Program-made: the position numbers and the translations under genes
Assembly (NCBI RefSeq): GCF_002915575.1
Contig: NZ_PQGD01000009.1
Location: 124,001-188,000 of the forward strand
Direction: 5' to 3'
Source of the DNA: Superficieibacter electus
GTDB lineage: Bacteria; Pseudomonadota; Gammaproteobacteria; Enterobacterales; Enterobacteriaceae
Length of the DNA stretch: 64,000 nucleotides
Part shown: positions 1 through 9,371 of the stretch, one piece after another
Layout: the number at the start of each line of letters is the position of its first letter
Position numbering within the stretch: position 1 is the first letter of the stretch
The notes under the pieces: generated by a model
The model's input: only the letters and a program-made list of their open reading frames with translations
What the model was told of the DNA's origin: nothing
Database searches by the model: none

Positions 1-1398
1 GGCATAACGCGCGTGGCGAACCGAATCAGGCACGTGCGCCTGCTCAAGCGGCAACTGTGGCAGAAGGTCGGCGAGCGAACGCTGCGGATTCATTGCCAGC
101 TGCGCCAGCCGGGCCGCTCCCAGCGCAGGTCCCACATCGCCGCCGGTGCGATAATCCATCTGATGACCGGAAATATCGGCCAGCATCTGCCGCCACCAGG
201 CACTGCGTGCGCCACCGCCGATGAGCGTAATGCTGTCAGGCGCGACGCCGCAAGCATGCACCGCGTCGATACCGTCCGCCAGCGCATACCCTACCCCCTC
301 CAGCACCGCCTGCGCCAGTTCGGCCGGGCCATGCTGATGGGTCAGACCAAAAAAGACACCTTTGGCCTGCGGATTATTGTGCGGCGTGCGTTCGCCAGAA
401 AGATACGGCAGGAACCAGACCGCACCAGCGCTCTCATCCGCCTCCTGCGCCGCAGCTATTAGCGCAGGCACCGAATTCAGGCCGGTCAGCTTCGCCGCCC
501 AGTCGAGGCAAGAGGCCGCGCTGAGCATTACGGACATCAAATGCCAGCGCCCCGGTAGCGCGTGGCAAAAACTATGCACCGCGCTTTCAGGCTTGCTTAA
601 AAAACCGTTGCTGACAGCAAAATAGACGCCTGAGGTCCCCAGCGAGAGCATCGCCTGCCCGACATCGGCCATGCCGACGCCCACGGCTCCGGCGGCATTA
701 TCGCCTCCCCCGGCGACCACCGGAACAGCGGGCATATTCCAGGCAGCGGCGACCTCCGGCAGCAACGTACCGGTAATGTCGCTGCCCTCAAAGAGGGCGG
801 GCATTTGCGCGCGGGTGAGCTGGCAGGCCGCCAGCATGTCATCGCTCCAGTCGCGCTTCTCCACATCCATCCACATCGTGCCGGCAGCATCTGACATATC
901 GCTGGCAAACTCGCCGGTCATACGCAGGCGCAAATAATCTTTAGGTAACAAAACTTTGTCGATCTGACGAAAAACCTCTGGCTCATGGCGCTGCACCCAC
1001 AACAGTTTTGGTGCCGTAAACCCCGGCATCATCAGGTTGCCGGTAATAGCGCGGGAATCGGCAACCCTGCTTTCCAGCAGGGCGCACTCTTCGCCACAGC
1101 GGCCGTCATTCCACAGGATTGCCGGACGCAGTACGCGCTGCTGTTTATCAAGCAGGGTCGCACCGTGCATTTGCCCGGCGATACCCAGCGCTTTTACCGC
1201 ATGCAGAGAATGCTGTTCAGCCAGGGTCTTTATGGCACGATCCGTCGCCAGCCACCAGTGTTCAGGCTCCTGTTCCGACCATAAAGGATGCGGGCGCGAA
1301 ACGGTAAGTTTCTCGGTCTGAGAAGCCACGACGTTTCCCTGCTCATCCAGCAGAATGGCCTTTACGCCGGAGGTTCCCAGATCTATCCCGATATACAT
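1..1398 (-). CDS. xylB: Xylulokinase XylB (C-terminus cut by window edge)
   Basis: Phosphorylates D-xylulose to D-xylulose 5-phosphate with ATP, the last step of the cytoplasmic xylose pathway. The start at 1398 gives an N-terminus MYIGIDLGTSGVKAILLDEQ, the FGGY-kinase phosphate-binding motif. The frame stays open to base 1 and the last visible residues (LPQLPLEQ...) match the E. coli C-terminal region, so only about 18 residues are missing. It lies 52 bases downstream of xylA on the same strand. A perfect stem-loop lies in the gap. The assignment rests on the kinase motif, near-complete length and linkage to xylA. Confidence 0.96.
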   Translation of the reverse strand, partial: MYIGIDLGTSGVKAILLDEQGNVVASQTEKLTVSRPHPLWSEQEPEHWWLATDRAIKTLAEQHSLHAVKALGIAGQMHGATLLDKQQRVLRPAILWNDGRCGEECALLESRVADSRAITGNLMMPGFTAPKLLWVQRHEPEVFRQIDKVLLPKDYLRLRMTGEFASDMSDAAGTMWMDVEKRDWSDDMLAACQLTRAQMPALFEGSDITGTLLPEVAAAWNMPAVPVVAGGGDNAAGAVGVGMADVGQAMLSLGTSGVYFAVSNGFLSKPESAVHSFCHALPGRWHLMSVMLSAASCLDWAAKLTGLNSVPALIAAAQEADESAGAVWFLPYLSGERTPHNNPQAKGVFFGLTHQHGPAELAQAVLEGVGYALADGIDAVHACGVAPDSITLIGGGARSAWWRQMLADISGHQMDYRTGGDVGPALGAARLAQLAMNPQRSLADLLPQLPLEQAHVPDSVRHARYA

Positions 1399-1425
1399 AG
1401 TGACCACTCCTTATCAGCGAATAAT

Positions 1426-1443
1426 GGCCCGGTCTGCCGGGCC
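1426..1443. other. Stem-loop between xylA and xylB
   Basis: A perfect 7-bp inverted repeat (GGCCCGG, loop TCTG, CCGGGCC) in the short xylA-xylB gap. There is no T-tract after it on the transcribed strand, so it more likely stabilises mRNA or sets relative expression than fully terminates transcription. Confidence 0.55.
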
Positions 1444-1450
1444 GCATCGC

Positions 1451-2773
1451 TTATTTATTGAAAAGATAGCCGTTAACCACATTCTCAAGCAGTTCCTGGT
1501 GACCGCTTTGATGCTGCGGAGCCAGATTATGCTGCTCAGCATAGGCGGCAATGTCGGCAAGGCTTAACTGCCCTTTCAGGATCTGCTGGCCCAGTTCGCC
1601 GTTCCAGCCGCTGTAACGTTTTGCTACGCGCTTATCCAGCTCGCCATCCTCAATCATTTGCGCCGCGATTTTCAGCGCCAGCGCCATGGTGTCCATTGCC
1701 CCGATATGTCCATAGAAGAGGTCGTATTTGTCTGTACTCTGGCGGCGTACTTTGGCGTCAAAGTTGAGCCCCCCCGTGGTGAAGCCACCTGCTTTGAGGA
1801 TTTCGTACATCACCAGCGCATTCTCTTCTACGCTATTTGGGAACTGGTCGGTATCCCAGCCAAGCTGCGGATCGCCACGGTTAGCATCGACAGAACCGAA
1901 GATCCCCAGAGCAATGGCTGATGCAATTTCATGATGGAAAGAGTGACCCGCCAGCGTGGCGTGGTTAGCCTCAATATTCACTTTAATCTCTTTTTCCAGC
2001 CCGAACTGCTTGAGGAAGCCATAGACAGTCGCTACGTCATAATCGTATTGATGCTTGGTCGGTTCCTGCGGTTTCGGTTCAATAAGCAGCGTGCCCTGGA
2101 AGCCGATTTTATGTTTATGCTCCACCACCATCTGCATAAAGCGGCCAATTTGATCACGCTCCTGACGAAGATCGGTATTCAGCAGGGTTTCATAACCTTC
2201 ACGGCCTCCCCACAAGACATAGTTTTCGCCGCCCAGCTTATGCGTGGCGTTCATTGCTGTAACCACCTGCGTGGCCGCCCAGCTAAAGACCTCCGGGTCC
2301 GGGTTGGTCGCTGCGCCTGCGCCATAGCGTGGATTGGTAAAGCAGTTAGCCGTTCCCCACAGTAGCTTCACGCCGCTCTGCTGTTGTTTCTCAGCAAGGT
2401 AATCCACCATAGCGGCGAAATTGCTCAGATACTCCTTCAACGACGCGCCTTCCGGCGACACGTCTACATCGTGAAAGCAGTAGTACGGGACATTGAGCTT
2501 GTGGAAGAATTCAAACGCTACATCAGCTTTACGTTTTGCCAGCTCCAGCGCCTCGCCCGGCTTCTGCCAGGGACGATCAAAGGACCCTACGCCGAACATA
2601 TCCGCGCCATTCCAGCAGAACGTATGCCAGTAGCAGGCGGCAAAACGCAGGTGGTCTTCCATGCGTTTGCCCAGCACCAGTTCATCCGGATTGTAGTGGC
2701 GAAACGCCAGAGGATTCTTTGATTTAGGGCCTTCGAAACGAACGCGATCCAGTTGGTCAAAATAAGCTTGCAT
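1451..2773 (-). CDS. xylA: Xylose isomerase XylA
   Basis: Converts D-xylose to D-xylulose in the cytoplasm using divalent metal. The protein is 440 residues from the start at 2773, the same length as E. coli XylA. This start ([11 protein letters not shown]) is preceded by GGAG at a good distance and is preferred over an upstream in-frame ATG four codons earlier. Visible family signatures include the metal-binding stretches [12 protein letters not shown] and the catalytic [10 protein letters not shown]. It is the first gene of xylAB and diverges from xylFGH across a shared regulatory region. No defects are seen. Confidence 0.98.
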   Translation of the reverse strand: MQAYFDQLDRVRFEGPKSKNPLAFRHYNPDELVLGKRMEDHLRFAACYWHTFCWNGADMFGVGSFDRPWQKPGEALELAKRKADVAFEFFHKLNVPYYCFHDVDVSPEGASLKEYLSNFAAMVDYLAEKQQQSGVKLLWGTANCFTNPRYGAGAATNPDPEVFSWAATQVVTAMNATHKLGGENYVLWGGREGYETLLNTDLRQERDQIGRFMQMVVEHKHKIGFQGTLLIEPKPQEPTKHQYDYDVATVYGFLKQFGLEKEIKVNIEANHATLAGHSFHHEIASAIALGIFGSVDANRGDPQLGWDTDQFPNSVEENALVMYEILKAGGFTTGGLNFDAKVRRQSTDKYDLFYGHIGAMDTMALALKIAAQMIEDGELDKRVAKRYSGWNGELGQQILKGQLSLADIAAYAEQHNLAPQHQSGHQELLENVVNGYLFNK

Positions 2774-2844
2774 AATGAACTCCATATTCAGAGACGCGGC
2801 GGGTAGTCAATTCAGGAGTAATACTGGAGCGTCCTTTCAGCTTG

Positions 2845-2861
2845 CTCAATTACGTTATTTC
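2845..2861 (-). promoter_or_regulatory. Probable XylR site for xylA
   Basis: Read on the minus strand this is GAAATAACGTAATTGAG, close to the xylA-side site of E. coli. It shares GAAATAnCGTAAT with the xylF-side copy at 3008-3024. Confidence 0.7.
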
Positions 2862-2887
2862 ACACTGCTATTGAGAGAATGCACAAA

Positions 2888-2903
2888 CGTGCGCTGGCTC
2901 GCA
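2888..2903 (-). promoter_or_regulatory. Probable CRP site, xyl region
   Basis: On the minus strand TGCGA-N6-GCACG, near-identical to the single CRP site between xylA and xylF in E. coli (TGCGA-N6-GCACA). It sits between the two XylR half-sites. Confidence 0.65.
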
Positions 2904-3007
2904 AAAAAAGCACCTCGCCTTTTTACGAGCCGCTTTCCCGTAAACCGTGCAAAAGGTCGACATCCGTCAATAAAAGTCCGATCCCGGTCATAAATTAGAA
3001 AATAAAC

Positions 3008-3024
3008 GAAATATCGTAATGCAA
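3008..3024 (+). promoter_or_regulatory. Probable XylR site for xylF
   Basis: GAAATATCGTAATGCAA, matching the xylA-side copy in inverted orientation, placed about 125 bases before the xylF start. Confidence 0.65.
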
Positions 3025-3147
3025 AGATAAAAATCTGTAATTGCCAGTTTCGGTATACCTGTTAAAAATTTGCAGCGTGTTAAGCAGGAAATTTTTTCTT
3101 TTATCGTTGATATCACCACCCTAACCCTACAAAAAGGCATCACGATT

Positions 3148-4140
3148 ATGAAAATAAAGAACATTTGTCTCACTCTCTGCGCTTCACTACTGCTGGCAAG
3201 CGGCGCTATTCATGCAAAAGAAGTCAAAATCGGCATGGCCATTGACGACCTCCGCCTGGAACGCTGGCAAAAAGATCGCGATATTTTTGTTAAAAAAGCA
3301 GAATCGTTAGGCGCAAAAGTATTCGTGCAATCCGCAAACGGCAACGAAGAAACACAGATGTCACAGATTGAAAATATGATCAATCGCGGTGTCGACGTGT
3401 TAGTCATTATTCCTTACAACGGCCAGGTGCTAAGTAACGTTGTAAAAGAAGCAAAGCAGGAAGGTATTAAAGTTCTGGCCTATGACCGCATGATTAACAA
3501 TGCGGATATCGATTTTTACATCTCCTTTGATAACGAAAAAGTCGGTGAAATGCAGGCTCAGAGCCTGGTAAATAAAACGCCTCAGGGCAATTACTTCCTG
3601 ATGGGCGGTTCACCGGTAGATAATAATGCAAAACTGTTTCGTGCCGGGCAGATGAAAGTATTAAAGCCCTACATTGATCAGGGCAAAATTAAAGTGGTGG
3701 GCGATCAGTGGGTTGATGGCTGGCTGCCGGAAAATGCGCTGAAAATTATGGAAAACGCCTTAACCGCCAATAATAACAAAATCGATGCCGTGGTCGCCTC
3801 TAACGATGCCACCGCTGGTGGTGCCATTCAGGCTCTGGATGCTCAGGGGCTGGCAGGGAAAGTCGCTATCTCAGGCCAGGATGCCGATCTCGCCGGGATC
3901 AAGCGCATTATCGCAGGCACTCAGACCATGACCGTTTATAAGCCGATTACGCTTTTGGCTAACACCGCAGCAGAAATCGCCGTCGAACTGGGCAACGGTC
4001 AGCAGCCGAAAGCAGATTCTTCTCTCAACAACGGGTTAAAAGATGTGCCGGCACGGTTATTAACGCCGATCGAAGTCAATAAGAGCAACATCGATGACAC
4101 CGTCATTAAAGATGGTTTCCACAAAAAGAGCGATCTGTAA
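3148..4140 (+). CDS. xylF: D-xylose periplasmic binding protein XylF
   Basis: Binds D-xylose in the periplasm and delivers it to the XylGH ABC permease. The chosen start gives 330 residues, as in E. coli, and a clear signal peptide (residues 1-23, basic MKIKN, hydrophobic core, cleavage after ...GAIHA). The mature part is a type I sugar-binding protein with two Rossmann-like lobes. Upstream in-frame codons would put 26 residues before the signal peptide, so they are rejected. First gene of xylFGH, followed by a hairpin before xylG. Confidence 0.97.
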   Translation: MKIKNICLTLCASLLLASGAIHAKEVKIGMAIDDLRLERWQKDRDIFVKKAESLGAKVFVQSANGNEETQMSQIENMINRGVDVLVIIPYNGQVLSNVVKEAKQEGIKVLAYDRMINNADIDFYISFDNEKVGEMQAQSLVNKTPQGNYFLMGGSPVDNNAKLFRAGQMKVLKPYIDQGKIKVVGDQWVDGWLPENALKIMENALTANNNKIDAVVASNDATAGGAIQALDAQGLAGKVAISGQDADLAGIKRIIAGTQTMTVYKPITLLANTAAEIAVELGNGQQPKADSSLNNGLKDVPARLLTPIEVNKSNIDDTVIKDGFHKKSDL

Positions 4141-4147
4141 CGCCTGA

Positions 4148-4166
4148 TGCCCTCTTAGTGAGGGCA
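4148..4166 (+). other. Intercistronic stem-loop xylF-xylG
   Basis: TGCCCTC, loop TTAGT, GAGGGCA: a perfect 7-bp stem directly after the xylF stop. Hairpins in this place in ABC operons commonly protect the binding-protein mRNA and raise its yield over the permease genes; that role is inferred. Confidence 0.6.
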
Positions 4167-4218
4167 CTGGTTCTCGTTTTGCCAGACCTTGCTATTTCAT
4201 TGGCTACGCGGAGCAGTT

Positions 4219-5760
4219 ATGCCTTATTTACTGGAGATGAAGAACATTACCAAAGCCTTCGGTGCCGTGAAGGCCGTGGATAATGTAAGCCTAAGAGTTA
4301 ACTCAGGCGAAGTCGTGTCGCTATGTGGTGAAAATGGCTCAGGGAAGTCCACATTAATGAAAGTATTGTGTGGTATTTACCCCTACGGCAGCTATGACGG
4401 TGAGATTATTTTCGCCGGAGAAACCCTGCAGGCCAGCCATATCAGAGATACGGAGCGCCGGGGAATCGCTATTATTCATCAGGAACTCGCGTTAGTGAAA
4501 GACCTGACCGTACTGGAGAATATTTTTCTTGGCGCAGAAATGACCCGTTACGGCGTCATGGATTACGACAGTATGACTCTGCGCTGCGAAAAATTGCTTG
4601 CCCAGGTCAATTTGTCTATTTCACCGGACACTCGTACAGGCGATTTAGGACTAGGCCAACAGCAACTGGTAGAAATAGCTAAGGCGCTGAATAAACAGGT
4701 ACGTTTGCTGATTCTTGACGAGCCTACGGCCTCGCTGACGGAACAGGAAACGGCAGTATTGCTGAATATTATTCGCGATCTGCAACATCACGATATCGCC
4801 TGCATTTATATTTCTCATAAGCTCAACGAAGTGAAAGCCATTTCAGACACCATTTGTGTGATCCGTGACGGTCAGCACATTGGCACCCGCGACGCAGCCG
4901 GAATGAGTGAAGATGACATCATTACCATGATGGTTGGCCGTGAACTCACCGCGCTTTACCCCAATGAACCACACCGCACCGGCGACGAAATTCTGCGCGT
5001 CGAGCACCTGACCGCCTGGCATCCAGTGAACCGCCATATCAAGCGGGTTAACGATATTTCCTTCTCCCTCAAGCGCGGTGAAATTCTGGGCATCGCCGGT
5101 CTGGTAGGCGCAGGCCGCACGGAAGCAGTGCAGTGCCTGTTTGGCGTCTGGCGAGGGCGCTGGGAAGGTCAGGTCTTCATTGATGGTCAGCCGGTACACA
5201 TCCATAACTGCCAGCAGGCCATCGCCCAGGGTATTGCAATGGTTCCTGAAGACCGGAAAAAAGACGGCATCGTGCCGGTGATGGCGGTAGGAAAAAATAT
5301 TACCCTCGCCGCGCTGGACCAGTTTGCAGGACCCGCCAGTGCACTCAATGATGCGGCAGAGCAGCATTGTATTTTACAGTCCATCCAGCGGCTTAAAGTC
5401 AAAACCTCTTCTGCGGACCTGGCCATTGGTCGCCTGAGTGGTGGCAACCAACAAAAGGCGATTCTGGCCCGCTGCCTGCTGCTTAATCCCCGTATTCTGA
5501 TCCTTGACGAGCCAACGCGTGGCATTGATATCGGCGCGAAATACGAGATTTACAAGTTGATTAATCAGCTCGTGCAACAGGGGATCGCCGTAATCGTTAT
5601 TTCATCAGAACTTCCGGAAGTGCTGGGCCTGAGCGATCGGGTACTGGTGATGCATGAAGGAAAGCTGAAAGCCAATTTAGTTAATCATAACCTGACGCAG
5701 GAACAGGTGATGGAAGCCGCATTGAGGAGTGAACATCATGTCGAAAAGCAACCCGTCTGA
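4219..5760 (+). CDS. xylG: D-xylose ABC transporter ATPase XylG
   Basis: Cytoplasmic ATPase that powers xylose import through XylH. The start at 4219 ([15 protein letters not shown]) follows GGAGCAGTT and gives 513 residues, the E. coli length. Two ABC modules in tandem are visible: Walker [10 protein letters not shown], signature LGLGQQQ and Walker [10 protein letters not shown] in the first; a degenerate Walker A (GLVGAGRTE) and an intact LSGGNQQK / LILDEPTRG in the second, as is usual for sugar-type ABC proteins (RbsA, MglA). It overlaps xylH by 23 bases. Confidence 0.97.
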   Translation: MPYLLEMKNITKAFGAVKAVDNVSLRVNSGEVVSLCGENGSGKSTLMKVLCGIYPYGSYDGEIIFAGETLQASHIRDTERRGIAIIHQELALVKDLTVLENIFLGAEMTRYGVMDYDSMTLRCEKLLAQVNLSISPDTRTGDLGLGQQQLVEIAKALNKQVRLLILDEPTASLTEQETAVLLNIIRDLQHHDIACIYISHKLNEVKAISDTICVIRDGQHIGTRDAAGMSEDDIITMMVGRELTALYPNEPHRTGDEILRVEHLTAWHPVNRHIKRVNDISFSLKRGEILGIAGLVGAGRTEAVQCLFGVWRGRWEGQVFIDGQPVHIHNCQQAIAQGIAMVPEDRKKDGIVPVMAVGKNITLAALDQFAGPASALNDAAEQHCILQSIQRLKVKTSSADLAIGRLSGGNQQKAILARCLLLNPRILILDEPTRGIDIGAKYEIYKLINQLVQQGIAVIVISSELPEVLGLSDRVLVMHEGKLKANLVNHNLTQEQVMEAALRSEHHVEKQPV

Positions 5761-6919
5761 AATGAAACTCGCCGTTCCGACACCCGGCCCCTTTTCGGGG
5801 CTGAAATCCCTGAACCTGCAGGTTTTTGTGATGATCGCCGCTATTGTGGTCATCATGCTGTTTTTCACCTGGACCACCGAAGGTGCTTATCTGAGCGCGC
5901 GAAATATCTCAAACCTGCTACGTCAAACGGCGATCACCGGCATTCTGGCCGTAGGGATGGTCTTTGTCATCATTTCAGCAGAAATCGATCTTTCTGTCGG
6001 TTCAATGATGGGATTACTGGGCGGTGCCGCAGCCATTTTTGACGTCTGGCTCGGCTGGCCGCTACCGCTGACCATTGCTGTAACGCTGGCACTCGGCCTG
6101 CTACTCGGCACCTGGAACGGCTGGTGGGTGGCGTATCGCAAAGTGCCATCGTTTATTGTCACCCTCGCCGGAATGCTGGCGTTTCGTGGCATCTTAATTG
6201 GCATCACTAACGGTACAACCGTATCGCCGACCAGCGCGTCAATGTCGCAAATCGGCCAGAGTTACCTGCCCGGCGGTATTGGCTTTACGATTGGCGTACT
6301 CGGACTAATGGCATTCGTGGCCTGGCAGTGGCGCGGTCGCATGCGCCGTCAGTCGCTCGGACTGAGCACCTCGTCGTCCAGCGGCGTTGTCGGTAAACAG
6401 GCAATCACTGCGGTGATTATTCTGGGCGCAATCTGGCTACTCAATGATTATCGTGGCGTACCGATGCCCGTGTTGCTGCTGGCATTTCTGTTACTGGCAG
6501 GCATGTTTATGGCGACGCGAACCGCCTTTGGACGTCGTATTTATGCTATTGGCGGTAACCTCGAGGCGGCACGGCTTTCCGGGATCAATGTAGAACGAAC
6601 AAAGCTCGCCGTCTTCGCCATTAACGGCCTGATGGTCGCCGTCGCCGGGCTGATCCTCAGTTCACGTTTAGGTGCAGGGTCACCTTCCGCCGGAAATATT
6701 GCCGAGCTGGATGCAATTGCCGCCTGCGTTATCGGGGGAACCAGCCTGGCAGGGGGGATTGGGAGTGTTGCTGGTGCGGTAATGGGGGCGTTTATTATGG
6801 CGTCGCTGGATAACGGAATGAGTATGATGGACGTGCCAACCTTCTGGCAATATATCGTCAAGGGGGCGATTCTGCTACTGGCAGTCTGGATGGACTCTGC
6901 CACAAAACGTCGCGCCTGA
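5738..6919 (+). CDS. xylH: D-xylose ABC permease XylH
   Basis: Inner-membrane channel of the XylFGH importer. It is 393 residues from the ATG at 5738 ([16 protein letters not shown]), equal to E. coli XylH, with multiple long hydrophobic segments and the conserved cytoplasmic loop around [14 protein letters not shown] and the EAA-like GINVERTK region. The start lies inside the last codons of xylG, indicating translational coupling. A terminator follows at 6940. Confidence 0.97.
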   Translation: MSKSNPSEMKLAVPTPGPFSGLKSLNLQVFVMIAAIVVIMLFFTWTTEGAYLSARNISNLLRQTAITGILAVGMVFVIISAEIDLSVGSMMGLLGGAAAIFDVWLGWPLPLTIAVTLALGLLLGTWNGWWVAYRKVPSFIVTLAGMLAFRGILIGITNGTTVSPTSASMSQIGQSYLPGGIGFTIGVLGLMAFVAWQWRGRMRRQSLGLSTSSSSGVVGKQAITAVIILGAIWLLNDYRGVPMPVLLLAFLLLAGMFMATRTAFGRRIYAIGGNLEAARLSGINVERTKLAVFAINGLMVAVAGLILSSRLGAGSPSAGNIAELDAIAACVIGGTSLAGGIGSVAGAVMGAFIMASLDNGMSMMDVPTFWQYIVKGAILLLAVWMDSATKRRA

Positions 6920-6939
6920 TCCGTCCTACGAGTACGACA

Positions 6940-6971
6940 GCACGACCGGCAAGAATGCCGGCCGTGCTTTT
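6940..6971 (+). terminator. Terminator after xylH
   Basis: A GC-rich hairpin (GCACGaCCGGCA, loop AGAA, TGCCGGcCGTGC) followed by TTTT. It separates xylFGH from xylR, so xylR needs either its own promoter or readthrough. Confidence 0.8.
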
Positions 6972-7003
6972 CACTATGCGATGATTAACAGGAAAGAGGC
7001 ATT

Positions 7004-8182
7004 ATGTTTGAAAAACGTCACCGCATTACGCTGCTATTCAATGCTAATAAAGCCTACGACCGCCAGGTGGTTGAGGGCGTAGGGGAATATTTACAGGCAT
7101 CGCAATCAGAATGGGACATTTTTATTGAAGAAGACTTCCGTGCTCGTATTGAAAATATCAAAGAATGGCTGGGTGACGGCGTCATCGCCGATTATGACGA
7201 TCCAGAAATCGAGCAGTTGCTGGCAGACGTTGGGGTCCCTATCGTCGGTGTCGGCGGTTCTTACCACCTGCCAGAGCGCTATCCGGCAGTGCATTACATC
7301 GCCACCGATAACTATGCGCTGGTAGAAAGCGCGTTTCTGCATCTGAAGGAAAAAGGGGTAAATCGCTTTGCATTTTATGGGCTGCCGATTTCCAGCGGTA
7401 AGCGCTGGGCAGCAGAGCGAGAGTATGCCTTTTGTCAGCTGGTTGCGAAGGAAAGATATCGTGGTGTGGTTTATCAGGGCCAGCAGACCGCACCGGATAA
7501 CTGGCAACATGCGCAAAACCGGCTTGCCGACTGGCTGCAAACCTTACCGCCGCAGACCGGTATCATAGCGGTGACTGACGCCCGGGCGCGGCATATCCTC
7601 CAGGCCTGCGAACACTTGCATATTCCGGTGCCTGAAAAGCTGACCGTGATAGGTATTGATAATGAAGAGTTAACCCGCTATCTCTCCCGGGTGGCACTAT
7701 CATCGGTGGCACAGGGGACACGGCAGATGGGCTATCAGGCTGCGAAGCTATTGCACCGGCTAATGGATAATGAAGAGCTCCCCTTACAGCGTGTACTCGT
7801 ACCTCCGATCCGCGTTATTGAACGCCGTTCCACCGATTATCGCTCCCTGAACGATCCGGCGGTGATTCAGGCGATGCACTATATCCGCAATAATGCCTGT
7901 AAAGGCATCAAGGTAGATCAGGTTCTGGATTCGGTCGGCATCTCCCGCTCAAACCTTGAAAAACGTTTCAAAGAAGAAGTTGGCGAGACTATTCATGCGG
8001 TGATCCATGCAGAAAAACTGGATAAAGCCCGTAGCCTGTTGATTTCTACGTCGCTGTCCATTAACGAGATCTCGCAGATGTGCGGCTACCCGTCGCTGCA
8101 ATATTTTTATTCGGTGTTTAAGAAAGAATACGACGCGACGCCAAAGGATTATCGGGAACGGTATAGTGAGGTGATGATGTAA
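7004..8182 (+). CDS. xylR: Xylose operon activator XylR
   Basis: Transcription activator of xylAB and xylFGH. It has 392 residues as in E. coli: an N-terminal LacI/ribose-binding-like sensor domain (about 1-280) that binds D-xylose, and a C-terminal AraC-type double helix-turn-helix domain (about 290-392; ...SLSINEISQMCGYPSLQYFYSVFKK). A GGAAAGAGG ribosome site precedes the ATG. It stands alone between the xylH terminator and a strong hairpin at 8191. Confidence 0.97.
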   Translation: MFEKRHRITLLFNANKAYDRQVVEGVGEYLQASQSEWDIFIEEDFRARIENIKEWLGDGVIADYDDPEIEQLLADVGVPIVGVGGSYHLPERYPAVHYIATDNYALVESAFLHLKEKGVNRFAFYGLPISSGKRWAAEREYAFCQLVAKERYRGVVYQGQQTAPDNWQHAQNRLADWLQTLPPQTGIIAVTDARARHILQACEHLHIPVPEKLTVIGIDNEELTRYLSRVALSSVAQGTRQMGYQAAKLLHRLMDNEELPLQRVLVPPIRVIERRSTDYRSLNDPAVIQAMHYIRNNACKGIKVDQVLDSVGISRSNLEKRFKEEVGETIHAVIHAEKLDKARSLLISTSLSINEISQMCGYPSLQYFYSVFKKEYDATPKDYRERYSEVMM

Positions 8183-8190
8183 AAACAACA

Positions 8191-8215
8191 AAGCCTTCCG
8201 GACAGAAGGCTTTTG
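8191..8215. terminator. Terminator between xylR and bax
   Basis: AAGCCTTC, loop CGGACA, GAAGGCTT followed by TTT on the plus strand and flanked by AAA (TTT on the minus strand). It can serve both convergent genes. Confidence 0.85.
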
Positions 8216-8233
8216 ATATATTCATTGCATCAA

Positions 8234-9055
8234 TTACATATGTGCCGCAATCAGCCGCTGATTATCCTGATACATTGAAAACAGGAAGTTGTTATAGCTT
8301 GAGCCTTTCGTGGAATATCCTTCCAGCTTATGAATCATCGCGGTCGCCGTCACTTCCTGATCCGCTTTACGCAACTGCGCACGGGATTTACGGAAAGACG
8401 CGTAGGCCGGATGCGTATTCAGATTAACGACATACGCATTAACCGATTCCTTCACCGACCCAAACTGCGAATAGCCTTTTACTTTGCCGGGTGCGTTATT
8501 ACAACGTCCTTTCGCGCATTTCATGCCGAAGAGATTGTTATTATTACGCGCCAGCTTCGAAGTACCCCAGCCGCTTTCCGCTGCTGCCATGGTCGCAATC
8601 ATGCTATCCGGAATAATATCTACACGCTCCAGTAGCTTGTTCCACGGAACACGGCGCGTATTGCCGGACCAGCTAATTTTATAGCGCTTTGTAATATCCT
8701 TCAGGCGTGAACGTTCCGCAGGCGACCATTGACTGGTGTACTGCTTTGAGATCAGCCAGTTACGGTCCGCCGTAATTGCTGCATTCTGACTGGTAATATA
8801 AGGCATGACCGTCCGGAGAAACGCTTTTTTCCTTGGTGTTCCGGAAGGGTATTTTCGCAAGTCAGGGAGTGCACTGCTTAAATCACTATTGCGAGAATAC
8901 TCTTGTTTACTGCTAACCTTTTTATTACTTGTCGCTGTTATGCGGGCTATATCACTCGCTGTTGTGTGCGTTTTTGCAAACGTCCCACCTGAAAAAGCAT
9001 AGGTGAGTAACATGAGTATCATGGCCCCATATCGTCGAAGGGGAGTCGATATCAT
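8234..9055 (-). CDS. bax: Bax, glucosaminidase-domain protein
   Basis: A 273-residue exported protein with an N-terminal hydrophobic segment (about residues 9-27) and a C-terminal glucosaminidase fold (GH73-like, about 140-270; SMIATMAAAESGWGTSKLARNNNNLFGMKC). E. coli Bax occupies the same place between xylR and malS. The family cleaves peptidoglycan glycan strands; the exact role of Bax is not established. The Glu in AAESGWG is the expected catalytic acid. Convergent with xylR. Confidence 0.93.
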   Translation of the reverse strand: MISTPLRRYGAMILMLLTYAFSGGTFAKTHTTASDIARITATSNKKVSSKQEYSRNSDLSSALPDLRKYPSGTPRKKAFLRTVMPYITSQNAAITADRNWLISKQYTSQWSPAERSRLKDITKRYKISWSGNTRRVPWNKLLERVDIIPDSMIATMAAAESGWGTSKLARNNNNLFGMKCAKGRCNNAPGKVKGYSQFGSVKESVNAYVVNLNTHPAYASFRKSRAQLRKADQEVTATAMIHKLEGYSTKGSSYNNFLFSMYQDNQRLIAAHM

Positions 9056-9371
9056 TAAGTCTCCTGGTCGGATTTAAGCATCCAAACGCCTTAGTTATGT
9101 GAAGAAAACAAGCACTGAACCCCGAACCTTACCAAAAATATCCTTTATGAGCACGTAAAGGAATAGAGAAAATCCGAAATAATGTCACGTGTAAAGTGTA
9201 AACATCGCTCGTTTACGCGTCATAAGTGTTACCAACCTCTCACTTTTTGCCGTTTTTTTGCGCTGGCTCACTCACCCCATGCCATCCTCCCCGTCAGGTT
9301 GACGTTGAGGAGGAGCACGTAGCACAACTTTGCGTGCAAAATAGACAAAATTACCGTGACAGGACATCGCC
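9056..9371. promoter_or_regulatory. bax / malS intergenic region with MalT-like cores
   Basis: A 316-base gap. Two GGAGGA sequences, fitting the GGAkGA core of MalT boxes, face each other at 9285-9290 (minus strand, within GGGGAGGATG) and 9309-9314 (plus strand), 58-87 bases before the malS start. malS is a known MalT-regulated gene, so these are the likely activator sites. No coding capacity is convincing here. Confidence 0.55.

Larger units (their letters stand above)
2774..3147. promoter_or_regulatory. Divergent xylA / xylF control region
   Basis: A 374-base gap between the starts of xylA and xylF. It holds two copies of the same half-site in opposite orientation, one beside each gene, and a CRP-like site between them. 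This is the known layout of the E. coli xylA-xylF region, where XylR with xylose and CRP-cAMP activate both directions. No gene is seen in it. Confidence 0.85.

Noticed and set aside
7106-7540. Open frame antisense to xylR
   Set aside because: Shadow of xylR; xylR is full length and no independent signals are seen.
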